DNA of 64,000 nt from Lysobacterales bacterium (GTDB lineage Bacteria; Pseudomonadota; Gammaproteobacteria; Xanthomonadales; Rhodanobacteraceae). Below are positions 52,154 through 62,798 of the stretch, piece after piece; the stretch's first letter is position 1, and every line of letters begins with the position of its first letter. The stretch spans positions 40,892 through 104,891 of the forward strand of contig JAJPID010000039.1 in assembly GCA_021324945.1 (NCBI GenBank). The letters run 5' to 3'. The position numbers were made by a program, and so were the translations under genes. The notes below the pieces were generated by a model that searched no databases, had not been told where the DNA came from, and saw nothing but the letters and a program-made list of their open reading frames with translations.

Positions 52154-52860
52154 ACGCGCGCCGTTTCGTTCCGGTGTTCTTGCTCGCCGCGGGTCTGCTG
52201 CTGACCGCGGCGTGCTCGGCGCACAACGACACCGACGGCGCTTCGCTCTCCACATCAAACGCCGCGAATGGAAGCTTCACCGAAGGCAAGCAGTACGTGC
52301 GCATCGCGCACGCCGGCCAGAAAGCCGCCGGCCCCGTGGTGATCGTAGAGGTGTTCTCCTACGCCTGTCCGCATTGCGCTGAGTTCGCGCCGTTCTTTGC
52401 CCGGCTGCGCGGCAAGTTGCCGTCGAACGTGCAGGTGCGCTACATGCCCGCGGTGTTCAACGAGTCGTGGGAGCCGTATGCGCGCGCGTTCTATGCGGCC
52501 AAAGAACTCGGTGTGCTGAAGAGCACGCACGACCAAGTGTTCAAGGCGATGATGGAGCACTATCCCTTGAACTCTCTGGACGACCTGGCGGATTTCTACG
52601 CCAGCCGCGGCGTCGACAGGCAGAAGTTCATGGATGCGGCCAAGTCGCCGCACACCGACGCGGCCATGGCGGCGGACACCAAGATCGAACAGGGCTGGGG
52701 CATCGACGCGACACCGATGCTGGTGGTCGGCCGTTTGCAGAACGATTCGCCCGACGCGCCGGTGGTCGCGGATTACCGCAGCAACGAAGTCGACAGCTAC
52801 GAGCAACTCGCGCAACTGGGCGGCTGGCTGATACAGCGCGAAGCGCAGCAGAAGGATTGA
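52150..52860 (+). CDS. Thiol:disulfide interchange protein DsbA-like lipoprotein (CPHC)
   Basis: LLTAACSAHNDT lipobox; EVFSYACPHCAEFAPFFARL; ATGA overlap with preceding gene. Confidence 0.93.
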   Translation: MNARRFVPVFLLAAGLLLTAACSAHNDTDGASLSTSNAANGSFTEGKQYVRIAHAGQKAAGPVVIVEVFSYACPHCAEFAPFFARLRGKLPSNVQVRYMPAVFNESWEPYARAFYAAKELGVLKSTHDQVFKAMMEHYPLNSLDDLADFYASRGVDRQKFMDAAKSPHTDAAMAADTKIEQGWGIDATPMLVVGRLQNDSPDAPVVADYRSNEVDSYEQLAQLGGWLIQREAQQKD

Positions 52861-52975
52861 GTCGCGGCCACGTCGTCCCGGGTGTGGAAAATCAACGACG
52901 CGATGACGGCGCGTGTCCTCGAATGCGAACGGCTCTCGCATTTGCATTCACCCGCATGATGCTACGCTTGCGCGA

Positions 52976-53788
52976 GTGACTACCGTTCCCTCATCCGAGC
53001 ACGCTGCCGTCCTTCGCCTGCTGAGCTGCAACATTCTGGCCGGCGCGCGTGTCAATCAGTACCACCATTACGTGACGCGCAGTTGGAGTGCGGTGCTGCC
53101 GGGCCGGCACAAGCGCAGCAATCTCGACAGACTCGCGCGCGAAATCGCGCAATTCGACGTGATAGGCCTGCAGGAAGCCGACGCCGGCAGCATGCGTTCG
53201 GGTTTTCTCAACCAGACGCAATATCTCGCCGAGGCTTCTGGGCTGCCGTATTGGAGCCATCAGCCCAACCGGCGCGTGTCGCGTGTGGCGCATTCGGCCA
53301 ATGGCCTGATCAGTCGCATGCAACCGACCGAGGTGCTGGATTATCCGCTGCCCGGCCGCATCGGCGGGCGCGGCGTGCTGATCGCGCGTTATGGCAGTGG
53401 CCCGGAAGCATTGACTGTGGCGGTGGCGCATCTCTCGCTCGGGCCACAAGCGCGCGCGCGGCAGCTGGCGTTCATCGCCGAGTTGTTGAGCAATCATCCG
53501 CACGCGGTGCTGATGGGCGATCTGAATTGCGATCCCGACAGCATCGAACTACGCATGCTGTTCGCGCGCACCACGCTGGCCGAACCGCTGCAAACCACGC
53601 CGACCTTCCCGAGTTGGCGGCCGCAGCGCGCGATCGATCACATTCTGGTTTCGCGCAGCATCACGATCGAACGCATGTGGACCTTGCCGGATGCATTTTC
53701 CGATCACCTGCCGCTGGCGGCCCAGCTCCGCCTGCCGCCCAGCGCCGCCGCGCTGCCGGGTTTGGCATCTCCGCTGTCGCGCGGCTGA
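52976..53788 (+). CDS. Endonuclease/exonuclease/phosphatase family protein
   Basis: LRLLSCNILAGARV, VIGLQEADAG, VLMGDLNCDPDS, AIDHILVS, SDHLPLAAQL. Confidence 0.92.
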   Translation: MTTVPSSEHAAVLRLLSCNILAGARVNQYHHYVTRSWSAVLPGRHKRSNLDRLAREIAQFDVIGLQEADAGSMRSGFLNQTQYLAEASGLPYWSHQPNRRVSRVAHSANGLISRMQPTEVLDYPLPGRIGGRGVLIARYGSGPEALTVAVAHLSLGPQARARQLAFIAELLSNHPHAVLMGDLNCDPDSIELRMLFARTTLAEPLQTTPTFPSWRPQRAIDHILVSRSITIERMWTLPDAFSDHLPLAAQLRLPPSAAALPGLASPLSRG

Positions 53789-53882
53789 ATGCGCCCAGCA
53801 AGCCGCGCGTCAACCGCGTTGCATGGTGTTGCGTTGTGTTGCGCACCCGGCGGCGATCGACCGCCGATCACAGGAGACTTCC

Positions 53883-54530
53883 ATGCAACGCATCATTCGT
53901 CCGCTGGCGCTGACCGCAGCGATCGCGCTCGCTTGTGGTTTCGCCGCCGCGGCGCAGGCGCAGACCGCGCCCACGACTTCCACTCAGGCTGTCAATCCGG
54001 GCGGCCCGATGCAAAAGCCGCACAACGCCGCCACCGAAACCGAGCGCGACGTCGATCAACAACAGCGCATCGAGCAGGGTCTGCAATCCGGGCAGCTGAC
54101 TTCCGCCGAGGCGCGCAAGCTGGAAGCCGGCGAATCGCGCATCGACCGCACCGAGGCGCGCGACATGCGCAATGGTTCGCTCTCGCCCGCCGAGAAGGCT
54201 CAAATCCAGCGCGAGCAGAACCGCGAGAGCGCCGCGATCTACAACCAGAAACACAACGCGCGGACCGGCAATCCGGATTCGCTGAAATCGAATCTCGAAC
54301 AGGCTGACGTGCAGCGCAACATCAATCAGGAGGAGCGTATCCATAACGGCGTCGTCAACGGTTCCTTGACCAACCGCGAGACCAGCCACCTCGAAGGTCG
54401 CGAGGCGCACGTGGACCGCATGGAATCGCGCCGCGACACGCTGGGGCAGACCGCCCGCATCCAGCACGCGGACAATCGCGACAGCCGCGCGATCTATCGG
54501 CAGAAACACGACCGTCAGCGGCGGCATTGA
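53883..54530 (+). CDS. Exported Q/R/E-rich protein with internal duplication
   Basis: Signal peptide; two related ~75-aa units (IEQGLQSGQLTSAEARKLEAGESRIDRTEARD / IHNGVVNGSLTNRETSHLEGREAHVDRMESRR). Confidence 0.75.
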   Translation: MQRIIRPLALTAAIALACGFAAAAQAQTAPTTSTQAVNPGGPMQKPHNAATETERDVDQQQRIEQGLQSGQLTSAEARKLEAGESRIDRTEARDMRNGSLSPAEKAQIQREQNRESAAIYNQKHNARTGNPDSLKSNLEQADVQRNINQEERIHNGVVNGSLTNRETSHLEGREAHVDRMESRRDTLGQTARIQHADNRDSRAIYRQKHDRQRRH

Positions 54531-54672
54531 CGCCCTTCCTGCGCCGGCGCGAACGAGTCCCTGACAGGACGTTCGCGCTCGGCACAGCGAACGCAGCTGG
54601 GCGCTCGGTCTTTCCGGCTTCATTGCACGCCGGAGCAAATGACCGACGCAGCGCGCCTTGATGCGCGAACAC

Positions 54673-54691
54673 TGCTCTACAATGTAGAGCA
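54673..54691. promoter_or_regulatory. Perfect 19-bp palindrome abutting slt start
   Basis: TGCTCTACA-A-TGTAGAGCA immediately followed by ATG at 54692. Confidence 0.65.
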
Positions 54692-56770
54692 ATGGACATC
54701 GCGACCGATTCCCACACGCCGCGCGCGATTAGCCGGCCGTCGTTCCGGATTACCTGTGCGGCGTTGTTCGCGATGTGCGGCCTCGCCTTCGCGCAGGAAC
54801 CCGCGAACCTGCAACAGCAGCGCGAGCAATTCCGCGCCGCCTACACCGCGGCCTACAACGGACAAAACTGGCGCGCGCTGGCGCGCGGGCTGGAGAGCTA
54901 TCCGCTGTATCCGTATCTCGAAGCCGCGGCGCTGGAGCACGATCTTGCGCACGCAGATCGCACACAGGTGCAGGCGTATCTTGTGCGGTATCCCGATCTG
55001 ATTCCCGCCGACGATCTGCGCCGCGACGAATTGCAATTGCTGGCGCAGCAACGCGACTGGAACGGCTTTCTCTCCTTCTACAAACCCGGCCTGGGCGACG
55101 CGTTGACGTGCGATGCGCTGCAAGCGCAACTGGCGCAGGGCGCGCGGCTGGATTTCCAGCGCGACCTCGCCTCGCTATGGAATCAATCCAAGCTGCCATC
55201 CGCGTGCGACCCGGTGCTGCAGGCCTCGGCCGCGCAAGGTCTGCTCACGACTGCGCACATCTGGGATCGCATCGACCGCGCCGCGAAAGCGGACGCGCCA
55301 TCCACCATCGAGCAATCGGCGGCGTGGCTGCCCGCGGATCAGCAAGCGATCGCGCGCCGGCTGGCCACCGCGTTGCGTGCTCCCGCAACGCTGCTCGCAC
55401 AAGCCGATTCGATGCCCGACGATGCGCGCACACGCCAGGCATTGACATTGGCTTTGGCGCACTACGCGCATCGTCACGCCGATCAGGCGCAAGCGGCGTG
55501 GAACAAGTTGTCCGCACGTTTCGCGTTCGACACTGAACAGCGCTATCGCATCCTCAATGCGCTCGCGCTCTACAGCGCCACGGATTATGCGCCCGATGCA
55601 CCGGCAAAACTCGCGGCGCTGCCGCCGGCCGCGCAGACCGACGCCACGCGCGAGTGGCGCGTGCGCGTGGCGATCGCCAATCGCGACTGGAAAACCGCGC
55701 AAGTGGCGATCGCCGCGTTGACGCCCAATGAAATGCAGCACGACGAATGGCGTTACTGGCGCGCGCGCATCGCGGAGAAACTTGGCCACGCAGATCAGGC
55801 ACACGCGGATTACGCGAAGCTGGCGCAACAGGCGACTTACTACGGGTTCCTCGCCGCCGACCGCGCGGGCGTGCCGTATCAAATCTGCCCCGAGCAACTG
55901 GTCGACGATCCCGCCGCCGACCAGCGCGTGCTCGCCATGCCCGGTTTCATGCGCGCATTCGAATTGTTCGCGCTCGGCATGCAGCAACTCGCCCGACGCG
56001 AATGGAGCCGAGCGTACGATGCCTTGCCGGATGCCGATCAACGCGCCGCCGCGGACCTGGCGTGGCAACGCGGCTGGTACGACCGCGCGGTGTTCGCCTT
56101 CGCAAACGACGACGACCTGCGTCTGTATGAACAGCGCTTCCCGCTGGCTTACAAGGACGATGTGATCGACGCTGCGCGCAACGCCGGCATCGATCCGGCT
56201 TGGGCCTTCGCGATCATCCGCGCCGAGAGCGCCTGGCAGACGGATGCGCGTTCGGACGCGGACGCCTACGGTCTGATGCAACTGCTGCCCGGCACCGCGG
56301 CAAAGGTCGCGAGCGAAAACGGGCTCGCCTATGACGCGGCGAACGATCTCTACGATCCGCGCATCAACATTCCGCTGGGCACGCGCTATCTCGCCACAAT
56401 GGCGATGCGCTTCGACGGCAGTCCGTGGCTGGCGAGCGCGGCCTACAACGCGGGCCCGGTGCCGGTGCAGCGGTGGGTCGACGCGCGCGGCGAGCTGGAA
56501 CCCGACGCGTTCATCGCCACGATTCCGTATCAGGAAACGCGCGAATACGTCGGCCGCGTACTGTCGTTCACCACGATGTACGATTGGCGCCTGCACGGCG
56601 ACGCGCTGCCGGTGTCGTCGCGCATGCCAGCGATCGGCAGCGCATATCAATTCGGCGGCGGCGCTCGCAAACAGGTGACGTGCCGTCTGGAAAATGACGA
56701 GACTTCTCGCACCGCGGCCACGGTGACGGGCCCGGGCGACACCGCCGCTACATCGCACAACCTGCATTGA
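54692..56770 (+). CDS. slt: Soluble lytic murein transglycosylase
   Basis: SLT catalytic region AIIRAESAWQTDARSDADAYGLMQLLPGTAAKVA, YNAGPVPVQRW. Confidence 0.95.
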   Translation: MDIATDSHTPRAISRPSFRITCAALFAMCGLAFAQEPANLQQQREQFRAAYTAAYNGQNWRALARGLESYPLYPYLEAAALEHDLAHADRTQVQAYLVRYPDLIPADDLRRDELQLLAQQRDWNGFLSFYKPGLGDALTCDALQAQLAQGARLDFQRDLASLWNQSKLPSACDPVLQASAAQGLLTTAHIWDRIDRAAKADAPSTIEQSAAWLPADQQAIARRLATALRAPATLLAQADSMPDDARTRQALTLALAHYAHRHADQAQAAWNKLSARFAFDTEQRYRILNALALYSATDYAPDAPAKLAALPPAAQTDATREWRVRVAIANRDWKTAQVAIAALTPNEMQHDEWRYWRARIAEKLGHADQAHADYAKLAQQATYYGFLAADRAGVPYQICPEQLVDDPAADQRVLAMPGFMRAFELFALGMQQLARREWSRAYDALPDADQRAAADLAWQRGWYDRAVFAFANDDDLRLYEQRFPLAYKDDVIDAARNAGIDPAWAFAIIRAESAWQTDARSDADAYGLMQLLPGTAAKVASENGLAYDAANDLYDPRINIPLGTRYLATMAMRFDGSPWLASAAYNAGPVPVQRWVDARGELEPDAFIATIPYQETREYVGRVLSFTTMYDWRLHGDALPVSSRMPAIGSAYQFGGGARKQVTCRLENDETSRTAATVTGPGDTAATSHNLH

Positions 56771-56777
56771 ATCGCAT

Positions 56778-57746
56778 ATGAAACTGCAACGCATCGCCAT
56801 CCTCGGCGGCACCGGTTTCATCGGCAGCCACCTGGTGCCCAAGCTCGCAGCCGCGGGTTGCCGCGTGACCGTGCTCTCGCGCAACCGCGAGAAACACCGC
56901 GCACTGTTCGTGCTTCCGTCGGTGCGGGTAGTCAGCGTCAACATGTACGAACGCGCGGCGCTAGCGCGCGAGTTCGCCGGTCACGATGCGGCGTTGAACC
57001 TGGTCGGCATCCTCAACGAAACAGGCGGCACGAAATTCTCTCGCGCGCATGTCGATCTCACCGCGACCGCGATCGCTGCCTGCCGCGAGGCCGGCATCGC
57101 GCGATTGCTGCAAATGAGTTCGATCAACGCTGGCAGCGACGCATCGAAATATCTGAAGACGCGCGGCGAAGCGGAAACGCTGGTGAAGAATTCCGGGCTG
57201 GACTGGACGATCTTCCGGCCGACCATCGTCTTCGGCGCGGGCGACGGGCTGGTGTCGCGTTTCCACAGGCTGCTGAAGCTCTCGCCGGTGCTGCCGCTCG
57301 CGCGACCCGAAGCGAAGATCGCGCCGGTGTACGTGGGCGATGTGTGTGGGGCGATCGTGCAGTGCTTGGCGGAACGACAGAGCCTCGGCCGGATCTACGA
57401 GCTGTACGGACCGGACACCTACACGCTGCTGCAAATCGTGCGCATGATCCGCGATGCCGCGCACCTGCGCCGCGCGGTGCTGCCGCTACCCGATGCGCTG
57501 GGCTGGCTGCAAGCCTGCGCGGCCGAACTCATTCCGGGCAAACCCTTTTCGCGCGACAACTTCAATTCGCTGAAGCTCGATGCGGTGGGCACACGCGATG
57601 GTCTGGCCGAACTGCGGATCGCACCGCGCCGTTTCGCGACGCTGCTGCCGGATTTGCTCTCGCCCGATCCGCGCGAGCGCCGCATGAACCAGGCGCGCGC
57701 CAGCCAGCGGGACATCGGCCGGCACGCGTATGAGGATGTGAACTGA
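56778..57746 (+). CDS. NAD(P)H-binding complex I NDUFA9-like protein
   Basis: [35 protein letters not shown]. Confidence 0.9.
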   Translation: MKLQRIAILGGTGFIGSHLVPKLAAAGCRVTVLSRNREKHRALFVLPSVRVVSVNMYERAALAREFAGHDAALNLVGILNETGGTKFSRAHVDLTATAIAACREAGIARLLQMSSINAGSDASKYLKTRGEAETLVKNSGLDWTIFRPTIVFGAGDGLVSRFHRLLKLSPVLPLARPEAKIAPVYVGDVCGAIVQCLAERQSLGRIYELYGPDTYTLLQIVRMIRDAAHLRRAVLPLPDALGWLQACAAELIPGKPFSRDNFNSLKLDAVGTRDGLAELRIAPRRFATLLPDLLSPDPRERRMNQARASQRDIGRHAYEDVN

Positions 57747-57823
57747 CGGGCTCGCGACTCGGGCGAGCGCAACGGACAAGCCGCGATGAAGCGGCCACGC
57801 ATTTTCGCTGTCAGAATCGTCGC

Positions 57824-59050
57824 ATGAAGATCTACGAGGTCGGCGGCGTGGTGCGCGACGAGTTGCTCGGCCGCGCGCACGGCGACCGCGATTACGTGGT
57901 GGTCGGCGCGACGCCATCAGAGATGCTCGCGCTAGGCTATGCGCCGGTAGGCAAGGATTTTCCGGTTTTCCTGCATCCGCAGACGAAAGAGGAATACGCG
58001 CTGGCGCGCACCGAACGCAAGTCGGGCCGGGGCTATCACGGTTTCGAGATGCATGCCTCTCCCGACGTGACGCTGGAGCAGGATCTGGCGCGGCGCGATC
58101 TCACCATCAACGCGATGGCGCGCGACGAACACGGCGCGCTGGTCGATCCCTATCACGGCGAAGCGGATTTGCGCGCGCGCGTGTTGCGGCACGTCACGCC
58201 CGCGTTCGTCGAAGATCCGGTGCGCGTGCTGCGCGTGGCGCGCTTCATGGCGCGTTTCGCGCCGCTGGGTTTCCACGTCGCCGAGGAAACGCTGACGCTG
58301 ATGCGCGAGATGGTGGCCAACGGCGAAGTGGAACACCTGGTACCCGAGCGCGTGTGGGCCGAAACGCGCAAGGCGTTGACCGAGCCGCAACCTTCCGCAT
58401 TCCTGCAAACCTTGCGCGCATGCGGCGCGTTGGGCGCGTTGTTTCCGGAAATCGACGCGCTGTACGGCGTGCCGCAATCGCCGCAGCATCACCCCGAAGT
58501 CGATTGCGGCGTGCATCTGGAGCTGGTGCTAGATCAGGCCGCCAAGCTCGCGCCCGGCGACGATCTGGTCGGTTACTGCGCATTGACGCACGATCTCGGC
58601 AAGGCGCTGACGCCGAGCGAGGTGCTGCCGCGTCACATCGCGCATGAACACCGCGGCATCACGCCGGTGCGCACGTTGTCGGAACGCCTGCGCGTGCCCG
58701 GCGAACACGCACAACTGGCTGAACTCACCTGCCGCCATCACCTCGAAGCGCACCGCGCGCTGGAATTGAAACCGGAGACGGTGCTGGAACTGCTGCTGGC
58801 CTTCGATTCACTGCGCCGGCCTTCGCGTCTGGAACCGTTTCTGCTGACCTGCACTGCCGACAAGCGCGGGCGCTTGCAGCACGAAAACGATGCTTATCCT
58901 CAGGCCGATTATCTGCGCGCCGCACGCAACGCGGCCGTCGCGGTCACATCAACGCCGTTCGTCGAACAGGGCTTGCAGGGTACGCAGATCGGCGACGCAA
59001 TGCGGCGTGCGCGGATCGAGGCGATCGCGAAGGTATCGAAGCCGTTATAG
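57824..59050 (+). CDS. cca: Multifunctional CCA tRNA nucleotidyltransferase with HD domain
   Basis: [58 protein letters not shown]. Confidence 0.97.
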   Translation: MKIYEVGGVVRDELLGRAHGDRDYVVVGATPSEMLALGYAPVGKDFPVFLHPQTKEEYALARTERKSGRGYHGFEMHASPDVTLEQDLARRDLTINAMARDEHGALVDPYHGEADLRARVLRHVTPAFVEDPVRVLRVARFMARFAPLGFHVAEETLTLMREMVANGEVEHLVPERVWAETRKALTEPQPSAFLQTLRACGALGALFPEIDALYGVPQSPQHHPEVDCGVHLELVLDQAAKLAPGDDLVGYCALTHDLGKALTPSEVLPRHIAHEHRGITPVRTLSERLRVPGEHAQLAELTCRHHLEAHRALELKPETVLELLLAFDSLRRPSRLEPFLLTCTADKRGRLQHENDAYPQADYLRAARNAAVAVTSTPFVEQGLQGTQIGDAMRRARIEAIAKVSKPL

Positions 59051-60274
59051 CCGCTCGCTGCGATCGATCTCGATCAACGGCGCGAACAATTCTTGCGCGT
59101 CGAGTCCGCGCGCGAACAACATCGTCTGAAAACGCTCGCCCATTTCGCCCGGCAAGGTCAACCGCTTCACCTCGTTCGCCAGCGCGTAGCGCGCTACTGC
59201 GTCATTCGACGCGGCATAAGCCTCGGCGAACGCGGTCTCCAGACCTGCGGCGATCAGGAACGCCGCCTGCGTGGCATAGCTGACACGCTCAAATCCGCAG
59301 GCATCGCCCGCCTCGGCCAGCGCAGTGAAATCCACGAACGCGGTGATGTCCTGCAAACCCGGATGCAACAGCGGATCGCCGTGCGCGCGATGGCGGTAAT
59401 GGCACACCAGCGTACCGTCGGATCGCTCGGGCAGATAGAACTCGCGACGCGGATAACCGTAATCGAGAAACAGCGCCGCGCCGCGCCTCATGCTCTGCGT
59501 GATCGCCTCGATCCACCACGGCAATTGCGGCAACGCCTCCGAACGATAACCATCGGAGAACCTGCCGAGCTGATCTTGCACATGCCGAACCGCGCCCGCG
59601 ACCAGCGCGTCGGCGGGCCGGTCGATGCGCGTGAAATTCTCCTGCGCATCCAGCACCACGTGTTCCTCGAAGATTTCGCCGTCGTCGATCGAAAAGCGTG
59701 TCACCGGCAACGCATCCAGCACTTCGTTGGCGAACAGCACGCCCGACCACTCTGTCTGTGGCGGACGATCCAGCCATTCGACGCGCACGAACAATTCGGG
59801 CGCAAGCGCATCGCGCAGGAATGCGCGCTGGCGTTCGCGCAAATCGGCGCTAGGTTCCAGCAGCCAATAGTGTTTTGGCAGCGCACCCAGCTTCTGCAAT
59901 TGCAATAGACAATCGCGCGCGAAAGTGCCGCTGCCGCCGCCGAGTTCAAAAAACGCCGCGTCTTCGCCGCAGGCGCGCAGCGCGGGCGCGAGCGCCTGCG
60001 CGTTACAGCGCGCGAACAGCGCACCCAGTTCCGGCGCGGTGACGAAATCCCCGGCCTTGCCGAATTTCAAACATCCCGCGCTGTAGTAGCCCAAGCCGGG
60101 CGCGTAGAGGCAACGCTCCATGAAACGTGAAAACGGCATCGGCCCGCTGCTCGCGATTTCCTCGCGGATCAGCGCGATGAGCCTTTGCGAATAGGCCAGT
60201 TCATCCGGCGACGGCGCGGGCAATTGCGTGTTCAAGATCGGGTGATTGCAGCAGGTGGGTGAATCCCGCAGCAT
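59045..60274 (-). CDS. SAM-dependent methyltransferase, MidA (NDUFAF7)-like
   Basis: [54 protein letters not shown]. Confidence 0.92.
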   Translation of the reverse strand: MLRDSPTCCNHPILNTQLPAPSPDELAYSQRLIALIREEIASSGPMPFSRFMERCLYAPGLGYYSAGCLKFGKAGDFVTAPELGALFARCNAQALAPALRACGEDAAFFELGGGSGTFARDCLLQLQKLGALPKHYWLLEPSADLRERQRAFLRDALAPELFVRVEWLDRPPQTEWSGVLFANEVLDALPVTRFSIDDGEIFEEHVVLDAQENFTRIDRPADALVAGAVRHVQDQLGRFSDGYRSEALPQLPWWIEAITQSMRRGAALFLDYGYPRREFYLPERSDGTLVCHYRHRAHGDPLLHPGLQDITAFVDFTALAEAGDACGFERVSYATQAAFLIAAGLETAFAEAYAASNDAVARYALANEVKRLTLPGEMGERFQTMLFARGLDAQELFAPLIEIDRSERL

Positions 60275-60285
60275 AGCGCGCAGGC

Positions 60286-61032
60286 ATGCCCGCGCAATCG
60301 CAAAATTCCGTCGCGTTGATCACCGGTGCCGCGCGTCGCATCGGCGCGCAGATCGCACGCACGCTGCACGGCGCGGGCTACGACGTCGCGCTGCATTGCC
60401 GCCATTCGCGCGCGGAACTGGAGGCGCTGATCGCCGAACTGGAGTCGACGCGTGCGGGCTCGACGCTGGCATTGCAGGCCGATCTCACCGATAGCGCGTG
60501 TTTGCCGCAGTTGATCGAAAACGCGATCGCACGCTTCGGCAGGCTCGATGCACTGGTCAACAACGCCGCCACGTTTTCGCCGACCTCGTTCGGTTCGATC
60601 ACTTCGCAGCAGTGCGACGATTTCTTCGCGGTCAATGCACGCGCGCCCCTGCTGCTCTCGCAAGCCGCCGCCGCACACTTGCGACGATCGTGTGGCGCCA
60701 TCGTCAACATCATCGACATCTACGCGCAACATCCGCTGCCCCATTACATGGCCTATTGCATGAGCAAGGCCGCACTGGCGATGGCTACGCTCGCGCTGGC
60801 GCAGGAACTCGGGCCAGAGGTGCGGGTCAATGGCGTGTCGCCGGGCAACGTGCTGTGGTCGGAGCAGCCGATCAAGGCCGAGACGATGGTAACGCTCGTA
60901 GAACGCACCGCACTGAAGCGGCAGGGCTCGCCGCAGGACATTGCCGGCGCCGTCCTGTGGCTGCTGCGCGATGCGCCTTATGTCACCGGTCAGATTTTGC
61001 GCGTGGATGGCGGACGCGGATTGACGCTTTGA
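60286..61032 (+). CDS. Pteridine reductase (SDR, FolM-like)
   Basis: TGAARRIG (TGX3RXG) motif, NNAATFSPTSFG, YCMSKAALAMAT, RVDGGRGL. Confidence 0.9.
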   Translation: MPAQSQNSVALITGAARRIGAQIARTLHGAGYDVALHCRHSRAELEALIAELESTRAGSTLALQADLTDSACLPQLIENAIARFGRLDALVNNAATFSPTSFGSITSQQCDDFFAVNARAPLLLSQAAAAHLRRSCGAIVNIIDIYAQHPLPHYMAYCMSKAALAMATLALAQELGPEVRVNGVSPGNVLWSEQPIKAETMVTLVERTALKRQGSPQDIAGAVLWLLRDAPYVTGQILRVDGGRGLTL

Positions 61033-61102
61033 TGCGGCGTTCATCTCTTCTTGAACTTGGCGCCGCCATTCTGCATTGCGATTCCCCCAGTGAAACAGCC
61101 TG

Positions 61103-61774
61103 ATGAATGCCGAATCGAACATCGCTTTGACGCCCACCGATACGCGCGGCATCGCGCACGCGATCCTGAATTTTCTCAGCGAGATCCCGCGCAGCGCCGA
61201 ACCGCCGTCCGTTTCGCCGCGCATGCGTTCTGAAGCGATCGCCGCTGCCGCGCGCCGGCGCGCGTTCATCGCTTCGGCTTCGCTGTCCCTGCCGCCGGGT
61301 CCGCTGGGCTGGGTGACCATGTTGCCGGAGCTGGTGGCGATCTGGAAAATCCAGGCGAAGATGGTGGCCGACATCGCCGCGGCGTACGGGCAATCCTCGA
61401 CGATCACGCGCGAGCAGATGCTCTACTGCCTGTTCAAGCATACCGCCGCACAGGCGGTGCGCGATCTGGTGGTGCGCGCGGGCGAGCGCTTCATCGTGCG
61501 GCACGCCACCGCACAGGCGTTGCGCGCCATCGCCGAGCGGATCGGTGTGAAACTCTCGCAACGCGCGTTGGGGGCGGGGCTCTCGCGCTTGTTGCCGCTG
61601 GTCGGCGCCGCGGGCGTGGGCGCGTACGCGTGGTTCGACACGCGGCAGGTCGCGCGCACCGCGATCTCAATGTTCTCGCAGGAAATCGAGTTCACGGAAA
61701 GCGCGCCGCGCAGTATGGAGATTCCCGCGCGGCGCGTGTCGCTGGACCAGAAGGCGCGGGAGGCGGGGTTGTAA
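61103..61774 (+). CDS. Hypothetical EcsC-like protein
   Basis: Helical protein with LPPGPLGWVTMLPELVAIWKIQAKMVADIAAAYG and LLPLVGAAGVGAYAWFDTRQVARTA. Confidence 0.6.
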   Translation: MNAESNIALTPTDTRGIAHAILNFLSEIPRSAEPPSVSPRMRSEAIAAAARRRAFIASASLSLPPGPLGWVTMLPELVAIWKIQAKMVADIAAAYGQSSTITREQMLYCLFKHTAAQAVRDLVVRAGERFIVRHATAQALRAIAERIGVKLSQRALGAGLSRLLPLVGAAGVGAYAWFDTRQVARTAISMFSQEIEFTESAPRSMEIPARRVSLDQKAREAGL

Positions 61775-61786
61775 GGCCCGTCATTG

Positions 61787-62287
61787 TCATTTCCGCGAAG
61801 GCGGAAATTCAGAATCTTCAAGCAACTCCATTGCAAGCTTCCTGATGGGCGCGCCTGGACGCGCGCGTTGAAGCCCAGCCCACAGCTCGCCGACTGTCGA
61901 ATTCTGCCGTTGCACACGAATCTCCGGCGCGATTTCACTGAGCGGCGCCAGCACGAACGCTTCACGCAATTCCGGCCGCTCCAGTGCGACGCCGTCGATC
62001 GCGACGATATCGAGATCCAGCGTGCGATCGGCGTAACGTGCGCCGCGCACGCGGCCTTCGCGCGCTTCCAGCGCGTGCAGCCAGTCGTTCAACGCTTCTA
62101 CACTGAAGTCCGTTCGCAAACTCACCGCGAGATTCCAGAACGGCGGCCCGTCGAATCCGACCGCGGCGGATTCGTATGCAGATGAAACCTGCAACTCGCC
62201 GAAGCGCGCGCGCAACTCGCGCAGCGCCGCGCGCAGATGTCTTTCCGGTTCGAGATTGGACCCCAGGCTGAGATAAAAGCGGTGCAT
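61787..62287 (-). CDS. folK: 2-amino-4-hydroxy-6-hydroxymethyldihydropteridine diphosphokinase
   Basis: FYLSLGSNLEPERHLRAAL, FWNLAVSLRTDFS, RYADRTLDLDIVAIDG. Confidence 0.96.
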   Translation of the reverse strand: MHRFYLSLGSNLEPERHLRAALRELRARFGELQVSSAYESAAVGFDGPPFWNLAVSLRTDFSVEALNDWLHALEAREGRVRGARYADRTLDLDIVAIDGVALERPELREAFVLAPLSEIAPEIRVQRQNSTVGELWAGLQRARPGAPIRKLAMELLEDSEFPPSRK

Positions 62288-62288
62288 C

Positions 62289-62648
62289 TCAAGCCGGCCG
62301 CATCCCGCGTTCCAATATCACGCCCACCGATTTCGCGCCGCGCACCGCGCCGGGTTTGGACAATTTCAAGCGCAGCCACGCCACGCCGAATTCCTCGCGC
62401 AAGATTTGCGCGCAACGCTCGGCCAGCGTTTCGATCAACTGGAATTGCGAGGCTTCGACGAAAGCGATCAGGCGCTTGGATACTTGCTTGTAATCCAGCG
62501 CATGCTCGATCAGCTCGCTGGCGGCGGGTTGGGTGGTGTCGAACGCCATCTCGACGTCCAGCCTGACCGGTTGCCGCACGCGGCGCTCCCAGTCGTAGAT
62601 GCCGATGGTGGTTTCGATCTGCAAACCTTCGATGAAGACGATGTCCAT
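62289..62648 (-). CDS. folB: Dihydroneopterin aldolase
   Basis: IVFIEGLQIETTIGIYDWERRVRQPVRLDVEMAFD. Confidence 0.96.
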   Translation of the reverse strand: MDIVFIEGLQIETTIGIYDWERRVRQPVRLDVEMAFDTTQPAASELIEHALDYKQVSKRLIAFVEASQFQLIETLAERCAQILREEFGVAWLRLKLSKPGAVRGAKSVGVILERGMRPA

Positions 62649-62798
62649 AAGAGCCGGGCCGGTCTGGTGGCGGGACGCAAAACTGATTGTCACCGCAATT
62701 GTCGAAGCTTCCAAACAAGGGCGATCTCTCGCACCGTTTCATCCTTGCGCAGTGGTGCGGCAGCGCACCCCATTACCTGCCCTCGATCCCCTTTTCAA

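Noticed and set aside
55175-56944. 589-aa reverse ORF antisense to slt
   Set aside because: Shadow ORF; the SLT catalytic motifs are on the + strand.
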